Assembly (NCBI RefSeq): GCF_036409475.1
Contig: NZ_JAYRCK010000022.1
Location: 1-64,000, forward strand
Direction of reading: 5' to 3'
DNA: 64,000 nucleotides
Source: Scandinavium sp036409475
GTDB lineage: Bacteria; Pseudomonadota; Gammaproteobacteria; Enterobacterales; Enterobacteriaceae
The position numbers were made by a program, and so were the translations under genes. The notes beneath the pieces are model-generated. The model ran no database searches and was not told the DNA's origin. It saw only the letters and a list, made by a program, of their open reading frames with translations. This document shows positions 33,704 through 42,205 of this stretch, piece after piece (positions within the stretch are counted from its first letter, which is position 1; every line of letters begins with the position of its first letter).

Positions 33704-34550
33704 AATTAAAAAGCTTCCAGTTCGCCACCGCCATTTTCAGCAGATCCTCGAGTGCCAGATCCCGCCAGTCATTAACGCTATCCTGATTTAGAAACTGTAA
33801 AGCCCGGATAATTTCCGGACGTGGGTCACCGGCGGAAAGCGCAGGTGCATGATTCTGTTTTGAAAGCTTGTTGCCATCGCTATTGAGCGCCAGCGGTAAA
33901 TGAATATAGCCAGGTTCCTGCCAGCCAAAATGACGATAAAGCGAAATTTGCCGTACGGTCGGCTCAATTAAATCGGCCCCGCGGACGATTTCCGTCACGC
34001 CCTGAAAATGATCGTCGACCACCACGGCCAGATTGTAGGCAAATAAGCCGTCGCGACGATGAATAATAAAATCTTCTCGTGCCAGACGCTCGTCCGTGGT
34101 TATGGTGCCGCGCAGCCTGTCTGCAAACTGCAAAACTGGCTGCGTCTGGTGCAAGCGAACCGCCGCGTTTTCAGGGCCGAGATGAAGCTGACGACAGTGA
34201 CCGTCGTAAGTGCCTCCGACGCTCTGAATACGTGCGCGAGTGCAGGTACAGTTATAGCTTAGCCCTTGCGCCTTCAGCCATGCGAGCCGCTCACGATAGA
34301 CCTCATGACGCTGCGATTGCCAAAGCACATCACCATCCCAGTGCAGGCCGTAATGTTCCAGCTGACGCAAAATGGTCTCTGCGGCACCGGGAACTTCACG
34401 AGGGGGATCAATATCTTCCATGCGAACCAGCCATGTTCCAAAGTTGGCTCGCGCTTGCAGGTAGCTGCCAAGAGCAGCAATCAATGAGCCAAAATGGAGT
34501 TCGCCGGACGGGGAAGGCGCAAAGCGCCCTATATAATCAGATTTTGCCAT
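33693..34550 (-). CDS. gluQ: Glutamyl-Q tRNA(Asp) synthetase
   Basis: GluRS paralogue that attaches glutamate to the queuosine base of tRNA(Asp). The 285 residues contain the class I signatures RFAPSPSGELHFGSLIAALG and KLSKQNHAPAL (KMSKS-like) and the zinc site CTCTR, but lack the anticodon domain, as the family requires. Its C-terminus (ANWKLFNSLA) is about a dozen residues shorter than in E. coli and ends within the 84-base palindrome. It lies 68 bases after dksA, as in E. coli. Confidence 0.93.
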   Translation of the reverse strand: MAKSDYIGRFAPSPSGELHFGSLIAALGSYLQARANFGTWLVRMEDIDPPREVPGAAETILRQLEHYGLHWDGDVLWQSQRHEVYRERLAWLKAQGLSYNCTCTRARIQSVGGTYDGHCRQLHLGPENAAVRLHQTQPVLQFADRLRGTITTDERLAREDFIIHRRDGLFAYNLAVVVDDHFQGVTEIVRGADLIEPTVRQISLYRHFGWQEPGYIHLPLALNSDGNKLSKQNHAPALSAGDPRPEIIRALQFLNQDSVNDWRDLALEDLLKMAVANWKLFNSLA

Positions 34551-34618
34551 GTCTTAGGCTCAGAAAAGAACAAGGCGGGAGAGGGCTCCCGCCATGAGGG
34601 TGATGCGATGCGAATGAC

Positions 34619-35074
34619 TTAGCCAGCCATCTGTTTTTCGCGAATTTCCGCCAGCGTCTTGCAGTCAATGCACAGATCGGCCGTCGGACGCGCTTCCAGA
34701 CGGCGGATACCAATTTCCACTCCGCAGGATTCGCAGTAGCCGAAATCTTCGTCTTCGACTTTCTTCAGCGTCTTCTCGATCTTTTTGATTAACTTACGTT
34801 CGCGGTCACGGTTACGCAGTTCAAGGCTGAACTCTTCTTCCTGTGCGGCACGGTCTACCGGGTCCGGGAAGTTGGCAGCTTCATCCTGCATATGTGTCAC
34901 GGTACGATCAACTTCATCCCTGAGTTGGTTACGCCACGCTTCAAGAATACGCTTGAAGTGAGACAGCTGGGCTTCGTTCATATACTCTTCACCCGGCTTC
35001 TCCTGGTATGGCTCCACCCCAGCGATGGCGAGAATACTCAGGGACGATGTTTTACGGATTTGCCCTTCTTGCAT
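34619..35074 (-). CDS. dksA: RNA polymerase-binding transcription factor DksA
   Basis: Binds the RNAP secondary channel and with ppGpp controls rRNA and amino-acid promoters. The 151 residues are nearly identical to E. coli: an N-terminal helix, a long coiled coil with the tip acidic residues (DPVDRAAQEEEFSLELRNRD), and a four-Cys zinc finger (CESCGVEIG, CIDCK). The ATG at 35074 gives MQEGQIRKTSSL; an ATG six codons upstream gives a non-native extension. Confidence 0.98.
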   Translation of the reverse strand: MQEGQIRKTSSLSILAIAGVEPYQEKPGEEYMNEAQLSHFKRILEAWRNQLRDEVDRTVTHMQDEAANFPDPVDRAAQEEEFSLELRNRDRERKLIKKIEKTLKKVEDEDFGYCESCGVEIGIRRLEARPTADLCIDCKTLAEIREKQMAG

Positions 35075-35233
35075 GTTGCTTCTCCTTAACACGCACTATC
35101 GATCCCCATGTGGGGGAAAAATCAGGCCGCTATAAATAGCAGATGCTTTTCCGGATAGCAATTATCTAAACGTTACACTTGACAATGCTGTGAAGAAAAG
35201 CGTATTTGCGCACGCGACCAGCACATTTATTGT

Positions 35234-35953
35234 TCAGTCGTTGGCCGGTGATAACACAACAGGCAACGGCTCTTTCAGAGTCATCGTATCGGCAGAAAGT
35301 TCCGCTTTATAAGCCAGAATTTCAACCCCCTTGTTTTTTGCCTCATTCAATAATTGCGCGTACCTGGCATCGATATGGCGCGCGGGTGAAAAACGGGTAA
35401 TGGCAGAGTGAAGAACCGCAAATAGCACCACGGCTCGATCGCCTGAGGCCGCCACACTCATTAATTCTCGCAAATGCTTCTGACCACGCTCAGTCACCGC
35501 ATCGGGAAAATAACCGTACTCTTGTTCCGCTAACGTGACCGATTTCACTTCAATATAGCAGTTACGGCGATCATCTGCCTGTAACAGAAAATCAATTCGG
35601 CTGCGCTCATCACCGTATTTTACTTCGCTTTTCAACACGCTATAGCCACAAAGCTCCGGAATCGCATCCGTCTGAATCGCCTCTTTGACCAACTGATTGG
35701 CGCGTAACGTGTTGACACAAATAAATGCCCCGGTCTGCGTCTCGGTGATTTCCCAGGTATGCGGATATTTGCGCGTTTTGCTGTCAGAGGTGGAATACCA
35801 GACGGTATCTCCCGGCGTCGCACAACCGGTCATTGCGCCAGTGTTGGCGCAGTGCAGCGTTAGTTCTTCCCCTTCAGGCGTAATGACATCGGCCAAAAAG
35901 CGTTTATAGCGTTGGATCAGGCGGGCGGGTTTTAACGGGGGCAGAAACTGCAT
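35234..35953 (-). CDS. sfsA: SfsA, sugar fermentation stimulation protein / DNA-binding nuclease-like
   Basis: A 239-residue protein linked to maltose metabolism in E. coli. It has an OB-like N-terminal half (LIQRYKRFLADVITPEGEEL, HCANTGAMTGC) and a PD-(D/E)xK nuclease-like C-terminal half (RSRIDFLLQ, CYIEVKSVTLAE, HLRELMSVA). Exact biochemical activity is not settled. It lies 8 bases after thpR on the same strand. Confidence 0.94.
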   Translation of the reverse strand: MQFLPPLKPARLIQRYKRFLADVITPEGEELTLHCANTGAMTGCATPGDTVWYSTSDSKTRKYPHTWEITETQTGAFICVNTLRANQLVKEAIQTDAIPELCGYSVLKSEVKYGDERSRIDFLLQADDRRNCYIEVKSVTLAEQEYGYFPDAVTERGQKHLRELMSVAASGDRAVVLFAVLHSAITRFSPARHIDARYAQLLNEAKNKGVEILAYKAELSADTMTLKEPLPVVLSPAND

Positions 35954-35961
35954 GGGTATCC

Positions 35962-36492
35962 TTATTCGGTTAGCGTCCAGCGCTCAAGCTGCGTATAGCG
36001 GGTGCGGCCACGGGTAAATTCAGAGGCGTACAGTGCAAACTCCGTGACAGGCACTTGCCAGCCAAAGCCTGGCGGCGGAATGGGCACGGCATGCGCGGTA
36101 TTACGCAGCAGCGTGATGTGCGGATGAAACGGTTGAGGGCTTTGATAACAGCCGCTGCGGGCCGCCTGGGAACGGAGCATATTCGCCAACTGCAATAAAC
36201 CCCGAGGCGGCTGACGAGTGCCGAGCCACACCACCTGTGAACGTAGCCACTGTCCGGCATCATCAAGGTTCAGCGTAAACCCTGGCTGGCGAATTCTCCC
36301 GGCCATCGCCGCTAACGCACGTTGTTTGTCAGCGCTTACCTCGCCCAGAAATGCCAGCGTCAGGTGCAGATTAGCGGCGGCAATGGGCCGCCCGGCCTCA
36401 GCCGGGAAATGGTCGGCACGCCACTGGATAATCTGCTGCTGCGTCTCGCCGGGAAGCTCAAGGGCGAAAAACAGTCTTCGGGAATCTGACAT
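35962..36492 (-). CDS. thpR: RNA 2',3'-cyclic phosphodiesterase (2H family)
   Basis: A 176-residue enzyme of the 2H phosphoesterase family (formerly LigT), hydrolysing 2',3'-cyclic phosphates and ligating RNA halves in vitro. Both catalytic motifs are present: HLTLAF (near 43) and HPHITLL (near 125). The start at 36492 (MSDSRRLFFALELPG) matches the E. coli length; an ATG two codons upstream is less likely. Divergent from hrpB. Confidence 0.95.
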   Translation of the reverse strand: MSDSRRLFFALELPGETQQQIIQWRADHFPAEAGRPIAAANLHLTLAFLGEVSADKQRALAAMAGRIRQPGFTLNLDDAGQWLRSQVVWLGTRQPPRGLLQLANMLRSQAARSGCYQSPQPFHPHITLLRNTAHAVPIPPPGFGWQVPVTEFALYASEFTRGRTRYTQLERWTLTE

Positions 36493-36564
36493 GAACAAGG
36501 CTCGGTAATGATTTAGCGCAATGCTACAATGCGGAGCCGTTTAAAGTCACCCCTGGAGTCTTTT

Positions 36565-38994
36565 GTGTCCACATTACCTGTCGCCGCCGTCCTTCCTGAA
36601 CTGCTTCAGGCGCTTCGTCGCGCTTCACAGGTTTTGCTGACTGCGCCTACCGGGGCAGGGAAATCCACCTGGCTGCCGTTGCAACTCCTTCAGCAAGGGG
36701 CGATTGAGGGGAAAATTATCCTGCTCGAACCACGGCGGCTGGCAGCACGTAACGTTGCCCAGCGTCTGGCGGAACTGCTCAATGAAAAGCCGGGTGAAAC
36801 TGTGGGCTATCGTATGCGTGCAGAAACCTGTGTCGGTAAAAACACCCGTCTGGAGGTGGTGACCGAAGGCATACTCACGCGCATGATCCAGCGCGATCCG
36901 GAACTGGCGGGCGTTGGCCTGGTTATCCTCGATGAATTTCACGAACGTAGCCTGCAGGCCGATTTGGCGCTGGCCTTGCTGCTGGACGTGCAGGCCGGGC
37001 TGCGTGATGACCTCAAGCTGCTGATCATGTCGGCCACGCTGGATAATGAACGTCTGCGAACCTTATTGCCTGATGCCCCGGTGGTGATTTCTGAAGGCCG
37101 GGCGTTTCCCGTCGAGCGATGCTATCAGTCGCTGCCTTCCCATCAACGTTTTGATGAAGCTGTCGCGATTGCGACGGCCGAACTGTTGCGTGCAGAATCC
37201 GGTTCGCTGCTGCTGTTTTTACCCGGAGTAGGGGAAATTCAACGCGTGCAGGAACAGCTTGCAGGGCGCGTCTCGTCAGATGTTGTGCTTTGTCCGCTCT
37301 ACGGCGCGCTCTCGTTGAGCGAGCAGCGTAAAGCGATTCTGCCCGCGGAAAAAGGGCAGAGAAAAGTGGTTCTGGCCACCAACATCGCCGAAACGAGCCT
37401 GACCATTGAAGGCATTCGGCTGGTTGTGGATTGTGCTCAGGAACGTGTCGCGCGTTTCGATGCGAGAACCGGGTTGACGCGTCTAATCACCCAGCGCGTG
37501 AGTCAGGCCTCCATGACTCAGCGTGCAGGTCGCGCAGGGCGTCTTGAGCCTGGTATATGTTTACATCTGACAGGCAAAGAGCAGGCTGAACGTGCGGCTG
37601 TGCAGGGCGAGCCGGAGATTTTACAAAGCGATCTCTGTGGACTGACGCTGGAGCTGTTGCAGTGGGGCTGCCAGGAACCGGCTCAGTTGAGCTGGCTGGA
37701 TCAGCCGCCTGTTGCCAATCTGGCCGCTGCGCGAAAATTACTGGTGCAACTGGGTGCTTTTGACGGAAAACAGCTTACCGCGCGTGGACAAAAGATGGCG
37801 GCGCTGGGCAACGATCCTCGTCTGGCGGCGATGCTGGTGGCAGCCAAAACGCCGGAAGAGGTTGCGACAGCCACAAAGCTCGCGGCAATTCTTGAAGAGC
37901 CGCCGCGCGGAGGCAATGCTGACTTAGGCATCGCCTTCTCGCGTAATCAGCCAAACTGGATGCAGCGTGCCAAAACGCTCGCGCAGCGGCTGAATAATCC
38001 CGCTGGATCACCTGATGCTGCAAGCATTCCAGTCTTACTCGCCCAGGGTTTTGCCGACCGAATTGCTCGCCGTCGTGGTCAGGAAGGACACTACCAACTG
38101 GCGAACGGCATGGGCGCCATGTTAGATGCCGACGATGCGTTGGGTCGTCATGAATGGCTGATTGCGCCGTTGCTGTTGCAGGGCAGCCAGTCACCGGATG
38201 CGAGGATATTGCAGGCCGTTGCGGTAGATATTGAGGCTCTTGTGGCGGCCTGCCCGTCACTGTTGAGCCAATCAGACACCATCGAATGGGACGAAAATCA
38301 GGGCACGCTAAAGGCCTGGCGGCGCAGCCAGATTGGGCAACTGACCGTGAAAGTGCAGCCGCTGGCAAAACCTTCTGAAGAAGAGCTGCACCAGGCGATG
38401 CTGAATGGCATTCGGGATAAAGGGCTTAGTGTGCTTAACTGGACGCCCGACGCGGAGCAACTGCGCTTACGCATTCAATGCGCTGCCCGTTGGTTACCGG
38501 AAGAACGCTGGCCGGCCGTTGATGACGAAGCCTTGCTGGCGACGCTGGAAAGCTGGCTACTGCCGCATATGCAGGGCGTTCATTCCCTGAAAGCCTTAAA
38601 AGCGTTGAATGTCAGCCAGGCCTTGCAGGACTTATTACCCTGGTCACTACGTCAACGACTGGATAGTGAGCTGCCTGCACATTACACTGTGCCGACCGGA
38701 AGCCGGATCGCCCTGCGCTATGATGCCGAGAACCCGCCGGTGTTGTCCGTGCGGATGCAGGAAATGTTCGGCGAAGCGGCAACGCCAACAATAGCGCAAG
38801 GCCGCGTCGCGCTGGTGCTGGAGCTACTTTCGCCTGCACAGCGCCCACTGCAAATCACGCGTGACCTGAGCGCGTTTTGGGCCGGAGCCTATCGAGAAGT
38901 GCAAAAAGAGATGAAAGGGCGCTATCCGAAACATGTCTGGCCGGATGATCCGGCGAACACCGCACCGACCCGGCGGACGAAAAAGTATTCTTAA
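36565..38994 (+). CDS. hrpB: ATP-dependent RNA helicase HrpB
   Basis: An 809-residue DEAH-type helicase of unknown cellular target, equal in length to E. coli HrpB. Motifs are I APTGAGKSTW, II LDEFHERS, III MSATLDN, and VI QRAGRAGR, followed by the HrpB-specific C-terminal domain ending PTRRTKKYS. The start is GTG 36565 with TGGAG six bases before it; an earlier in-frame ATG at 36529 adds non-conserved residues. A 394-base gap full of repeats follows. Confidence 0.95.
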   Translation: MSTLPVAAVLPELLQALRRASQVLLTAPTGAGKSTWLPLQLLQQGAIEGKIILLEPRRLAARNVAQRLAELLNEKPGETVGYRMRAETCVGKNTRLEVVTEGILTRMIQRDPELAGVGLVILDEFHERSLQADLALALLLDVQAGLRDDLKLLIMSATLDNERLRTLLPDAPVVISEGRAFPVERCYQSLPSHQRFDEAVAIATAELLRAESGSLLLFLPGVGEIQRVQEQLAGRVSSDVVLCPLYGALSLSEQRKAILPAEKGQRKVVLATNIAETSLTIEGIRLVVDCAQERVARFDARTGLTRLITQRVSQASMTQRAGRAGRLEPGICLHLTGKEQAERAAVQGEPEILQSDLCGLTLELLQWGCQEPAQLSWLDQPPVANLAAARKLLVQLGAFDGKQLTARGQKMAALGNDPRLAAMLVAAKTPEEVATATKLAAILEEPPRGGNADLGIAFSRNQPNWMQRAKTLAQRLNNPAGSPDAASIPVLLAQGFADRIARRRGQEGHYQLANGMGAMLDADDALGRHEWLIAPLLLQGSQSPDARILQAVAVDIEALVAACPSLLSQSDTIEWDENQGTLKAWRRSQIGQLTVKVQPLAKPSEEELHQAMLNGIRDKGLSVLNWTPDAEQLRLRIQCAARWLPEERWPAVDDEALLATLESWLLPHMQGVHSLKALKALNVSQALQDLLPWSLRQRLDSELPAHYTVPTGSRIALRYDAENPPVLSVRMQEMFGEAATPTIAQGRVALVLELLSPAQRPLQITRDLSAFWAGAYREVQKEMKGRYPKHVWPDDPANTAPTRRTKKYS

Positions 38995-39010
38995 CAAGGG
39001 GAATGCATTT

Positions 39011-39040
39011 GTAGGCCGGGCCAACGCAGTGCCGCCCGGC
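39011..39040. repeat. Single REP unit after hrpB
   Basis: GTAGGCCGGGCCAACGCAGT...GCCCGGC, one copy of the REP family that recurs through the window. Confidence 0.8.
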
Positions 39041-39052
39041 AAAGGGTTGGAT

Positions 39053-39204
39053 TGATGCGGCCTGATGCCCTCTCCCACAGGGAGAAAGTCAAAACCCGCA
39101 CCGTACGGTTCCCTCGCCCCTTTGGGGAGAGGGCTAGGGTGAGGGGATAAGTGTGATGTGATGCGGCCTGATGCCCTCACCCCGACCCTCTCCCACAGGG
39201 AGAG
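39053..39204. repeat. Duplicated GC-rich intergenic repeat in the hrpB-mrcB gap
   Basis: TGATGCGGCCTGATGCCCTC occurs exactly at 39053-39072 and 39159-39178, and CTCTCCCACAGGGAGA at 39070-39085 and 39189-39204. Between them, GGGGAGAGGGCTAGGGTGAG (39124-39143) is the inverted form of CCCTCACCCCGACCCTCTCC (39174-39193), so the copies can fold on each other. From recall, similar 'gagagggt.agggtgagg' palindromes are common between genes in Enterobacter and Klebsiella. Confidence 0.7.
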
Positions 39205-39298
39205 GGAGCAAACACTAAAGGCTTGCTCGTTAAGCAAGCCTTGCTGTTTACCTCGAGAGGGCGCAAACACTAAAGCCTTACCTCAAAAGGTAAGGCTT
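39200..39298. repeat. Two tandem hairpin units before mrcB
   Basis: GAGAGGG.GCAAACACTAAAG occurs at 39200-39220 and 39255-39275, each time running into a strong hairpin: AAGGCTTGCT/AGCAAGCCTT (39218-39242) and AAGCCTTACCT/AGGTAAGGCTT (39273-39298). The second is followed by GCAGTCTGTTTTT and could terminate the hrpB transcript. Confidence 0.65.
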
Positions 39299-39352
39299 GC
39301 AGTCTGTTTTTGAGAGATTTCTTCTTTAACCGTAGCGTGAAAGAAAAGAGAA

Positions 39353-39370
39353 TCAGGCGCTTACGCCTGA
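39353..39370 (+). promoter_or_regulatory. Hairpin in the mrcB leader
   Basis: Perfect TCAGGCG-CTTA-CGCCTGA hairpin ending 18 bases before the mrcB ATG and just upstream of its GGAG ribosome site. It could influence translation. Confidence 0.4.
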
Positions 39371-39388
39371 ATTTAGCGGAGAAAAAGT

Positions 39389-41926
39389 ATGGCGGGGAAT
39401 GACCGCGAGCCGATTGGACGCAAAGGCAAGCCTGCACGTCCGGCAAAGCAAAAGGTTAGCCGTCGTCGTCTCAGGGATGAAGAGTACGACGATGAGTACG
39501 AATATGATGACGAGGATGAAGAACCCATGCCGCGTAATGGAAAAGGCAAAGGTAAAAAACCGAAGGGCAAACGTCGCTGGCTATGGTTGCTGGTCAAGAT
39601 CGGTATTGTCTTTGCGGTGCTGCTCGCCATTTATGGCGTCTATTTAGACCAGAAAATCCGTAACCGTATCGACGGTAAAGTCTGGCAGTTGCCTGCGGCA
39701 GTCTATGGTCGTATGGTCAGCCTTGAGCCGGATATGCCGGTCAGCAAAAACGAGATGGTTCGTTTGCTGACGGCAACCCAGTATCGCCAGGTCACCGCGA
39801 TGACCCGTCCGGGCGAATTTACCGTGCAGGCGAACAGCATCGAGATGATCCGCCGTCCGTTTGATTTCCCGGACAGCAAAGAAGGGCAGGTGCGCGCGCG
39901 TCTGACCTTCGATGGCGATCATCTGGATTCGATCACCAACATGGATAACAACCGCCAGTTCGGTTTCTTCCGTCTCGATCCACGTTTGATAACCATGATG
40001 TCCTCCCCGAACGGTGAGCAGCGTCTGTTCGTGCCGCGTAGCGGGTTCCCGGACTTGCTGATCGACACGCTCATTGCGACAGAAGACCGCCATTTCTACG
40101 AGCATGACGGCATCAGCTTCTACTCGATGGGACGTGCGGTATTAGCGAACCTGGTGGCGGGCCGGACGGTGCAGGGGGCAAGTACCCTCACGCAGCAGCT
40201 GGTGAAAAACCTGTTCCTCTCCAGCGAACGTTCTTACTGGCGTAAGGCGAACGAAGCGTACATGGCGCTGATCATGGACGCGCGTTACAGCAAAGATCGC
40301 ATTCTTGAACTGTACATGAACGAGGTGTACCTCGGTCAGAGCGGCGACAATGAAATTCGCGGTTTCCCGCTGGCAAGTCTGTACTACTTCGGCCGTCCGG
40401 TGGAAGAGCTGAGCCTTGATCAGCAGGCGTTGCTGGTCGGGATGGTGAAAGGGGCGTCCATTTACAACCCATGGCGTAACCCGAAACTGGCGCTCGAACG
40501 TCGTAACCTGGTCCTGCGCCTGCTGCAACAGCAGAAGGTCATCGATCAGGAACTGTACGACATGCTGAGTGCTCGTCCGTTAGGCGTGCAGCCACGCGGT
40601 GGCGTGATTTCACCACAGCCAGCGTTTATGCAGATGGTTCGTCAGGAACTGCAGGCGAAACTTGGCGATAAAGTGAAAGATCTTTCCGGCGTGAAAATCT
40701 TCACCACCTTCGACTCTGTGGCCCAGGATGCAGCCGAGAAAGCGGCGACCGAAGGCATTCCCGCGCTGAAGAAACAGCGTAAGCTCAGTGACCTGGAAAC
40801 CGCGATGGTGATTGTCGACCGCAACACGGGTGAAGTTCGTGCGATGGTCGGTGGCGCAGAGCCGCAGTTTGCCGGATATAACCGTGCGATGCAGGCGCGT
40901 CGTTCAATTGGTTCTCTGGCAAAACCCGCGACCTATCTGACCGCGCTGAGCCAGCCGAACACCTATCGTCTGAACACCTGGATTGCTGATGCGCCAGTCA
41001 CGATTCGCCTGTCTAACGGCCAGACCTGGTCTCCGCAGAACGACGACAAGAGTTTCAGCGGTCAGGTGATGCTGGTGGATGCGCTGACCCGTTCCATGAA
41101 CGTGCCAACGGTGAACCTCGGGATGACGATTGGCTTGCCAGCTGTGACCGATACCTGGGAAAAACTGGGGGCGCCGAAAGAACAGCTAAACGCGGTTCCT
41201 GCGATGCTGCTTGGGGCGCTTAACCTGACCCCAATTGAGGTAGCACAGGCTTTCCAGACCATCGCCAGCGGTGGTAACCGGGCAACGCTTTCCGCGCTGC
41301 GTTCGGTCATCGCAGAAGACGGGACAGTGTTGTATCAGAGCTACGCTCAGGCAGAACGTGCGGTGCCTGCTCAGGCTGCATACATGACGCTGTGGACGAT
41401 GCAGCAGGTTGTTCAACGCGGCACTGGCCGTCAGCTTGGGGCGAAATATCCGAACCTGCATCTGGCCGGGAAAACCGGGACCACCAACAACAACGTCGAC
41501 ACCTGGTTTGCCGGGATTGACGGACGTGAAGTGGTGATTACCTGGGTAGGACGTGATAACAACCAGCCGACCAGGCTGTACGGGGCCAGCGGTGCGATGT
41601 CCATTTATCAGCGCTATCTTGCGAACGAGTCGCCAATCCCCCTGGATCTGACGCCGCCGGAAGATATCGCCAATATGGGCGTAGATGGCAACGGCAACTT
41701 CATCTGTGGCGGCGGTGGAATGCGCGAGCTTCCGGTCTGGACGACTGACCCGGATGCGTTGTGTCAGCAGAGCCAGGCTATGCAGCCGCAGAACACCAAT
41801 CCGTTTGAGGGGGGAAGTCAGCCGCAGCAGCCTCAGCAGCAGCCGCAACAACAGCAGCAACAGCCACAGCAAGAGAAAAGCGACGGCGTTGCAGGCTGGA
41901 TTAAGGATATGTTCGGCGGTAACTGA
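39389..41926 (+). CDS. mrcB: Penicillin-binding protein 1B
   Basis: Bifunctional class A PBP making peptidoglycan; 845 residues against 844 in E. coli. It has a charged cytoplasmic tail (poly-Asp/Glu, about 30-47), one membrane helix (about 64-86), the UB2H domain that binds LpoB, and a glycosyltransferase domain with EDRHFYEHDG (near 232) and GASTLTQQLVKNLF. The transpeptidase domain has SIGSLAKP (catalytic Ser near 510), SMN and KTGTTNN. The Gln/Pro-rich C-terminal tail (about 805-830) is longer and more repetitive than usual. The ATG follows CGGAGAAAAAGT. Confidence 0.97.
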   Translation: MAGNDREPIGRKGKPARPAKQKVSRRRLRDEEYDDEYEYDDEDEEPMPRNGKGKGKKPKGKRRWLWLLVKIGIVFAVLLAIYGVYLDQKIRNRIDGKVWQLPAAVYGRMVSLEPDMPVSKNEMVRLLTATQYRQVTAMTRPGEFTVQANSIEMIRRPFDFPDSKEGQVRARLTFDGDHLDSITNMDNNRQFGFFRLDPRLITMMSSPNGEQRLFVPRSGFPDLLIDTLIATEDRHFYEHDGISFYSMGRAVLANLVAGRTVQGASTLTQQLVKNLFLSSERSYWRKANEAYMALIMDARYSKDRILELYMNEVYLGQSGDNEIRGFPLASLYYFGRPVEELSLDQQALLVGMVKGASIYNPWRNPKLALERRNLVLRLLQQQKVIDQELYDMLSARPLGVQPRGGVISPQPAFMQMVRQELQAKLGDKVKDLSGVKIFTTFDSVAQDAAEKAATEGIPALKKQRKLSDLETAMVIVDRNTGEVRAMVGGAEPQFAGYNRAMQARRSIGSLAKPATYLTALSQPNTYRLNTWIADAPVTIRLSNGQTWSPQNDDKSFSGQVMLVDALTRSMNVPTVNLGMTIGLPAVTDTWEKLGAPKEQLNAVPAMLLGALNLTPIEVAQAFQTIASGGNRATLSALRSVIAEDGTVLYQSYAQAERAVPAQAAYMTLWTMQQVVQRGTGRQLGAKYPNLHLAGKTGTTNNNVDTWFAGIDGREVVITWVGRDNNQPTRLYGASGAMSIYQRYLANESPIPLDLTPPEDIANMGVDGNGNFICGGGGMRELPVWTTDPDALCQQSQAMQPQNTNPFEGGSQPQQPQQQPQQQQQQPQQEKSDGVAGWIKDMFGGN

Positions 41927-41950
41927 TCAACATTCCTCACCTAAGAAGTT

Positions 41951-42015
41951 GTAGGCCGGGCAAACGTAGTGCCGCCCGGCGAGAAGCCCGGTGGCGCTTT
42001 GCTTACCGGGCCTAC
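41951..42015. repeat. BIME between mrcB and fhuA
   Basis: REP units GTAGGCCGGGCAAACGTAGT... (41951-41980) and GCCCGGTGGCGC...CCGGGCCTAC (41986-42015) in opposite orientation. They occupy the start of the 279-base mrcB-fhuA gap. Confidence 0.85.
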
Positions 42016-42148
42016 ACCCCCTCCGGCTCATCTTTTTCTAACGCCCCCATAACTCCACATTAACCATCAGGTTATTTTTTAAACCCTCAAAACGACCAGG
42101 GATGTATTCCGCTTGCCATGCCTTCCGCGTTTCGCCTATCATTCTTCG

Positions 42149-42182
42149 GCATAATAATAATTCTCGTTTACGTTATCATTCA
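42149..42182 (+). promoter_or_regulatory. Fur-box region of fhuA
   Basis: ATAATAATAATTCTCGTTTA, then CGTTATCATTC, lies 25-55 bases before fhuA. It resembles the tandem/overlapping Fur sites of E. coli fhuA (GATAAT-type hexamers in both directions) and predicts iron-Fur repression of the operon. Confidence 0.65.
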
Positions 42183-42205
42183 CTCAATATCATCAGAGAA
42201 TCACA

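Noticed and set aside
41820..41875. CAG/CAA-rich tract in mrcB as a frameshift or contingency locus
   Set aside because: It is an in-frame Gln/Pro tail ending in the conserved C-terminus; no frame change is needed.
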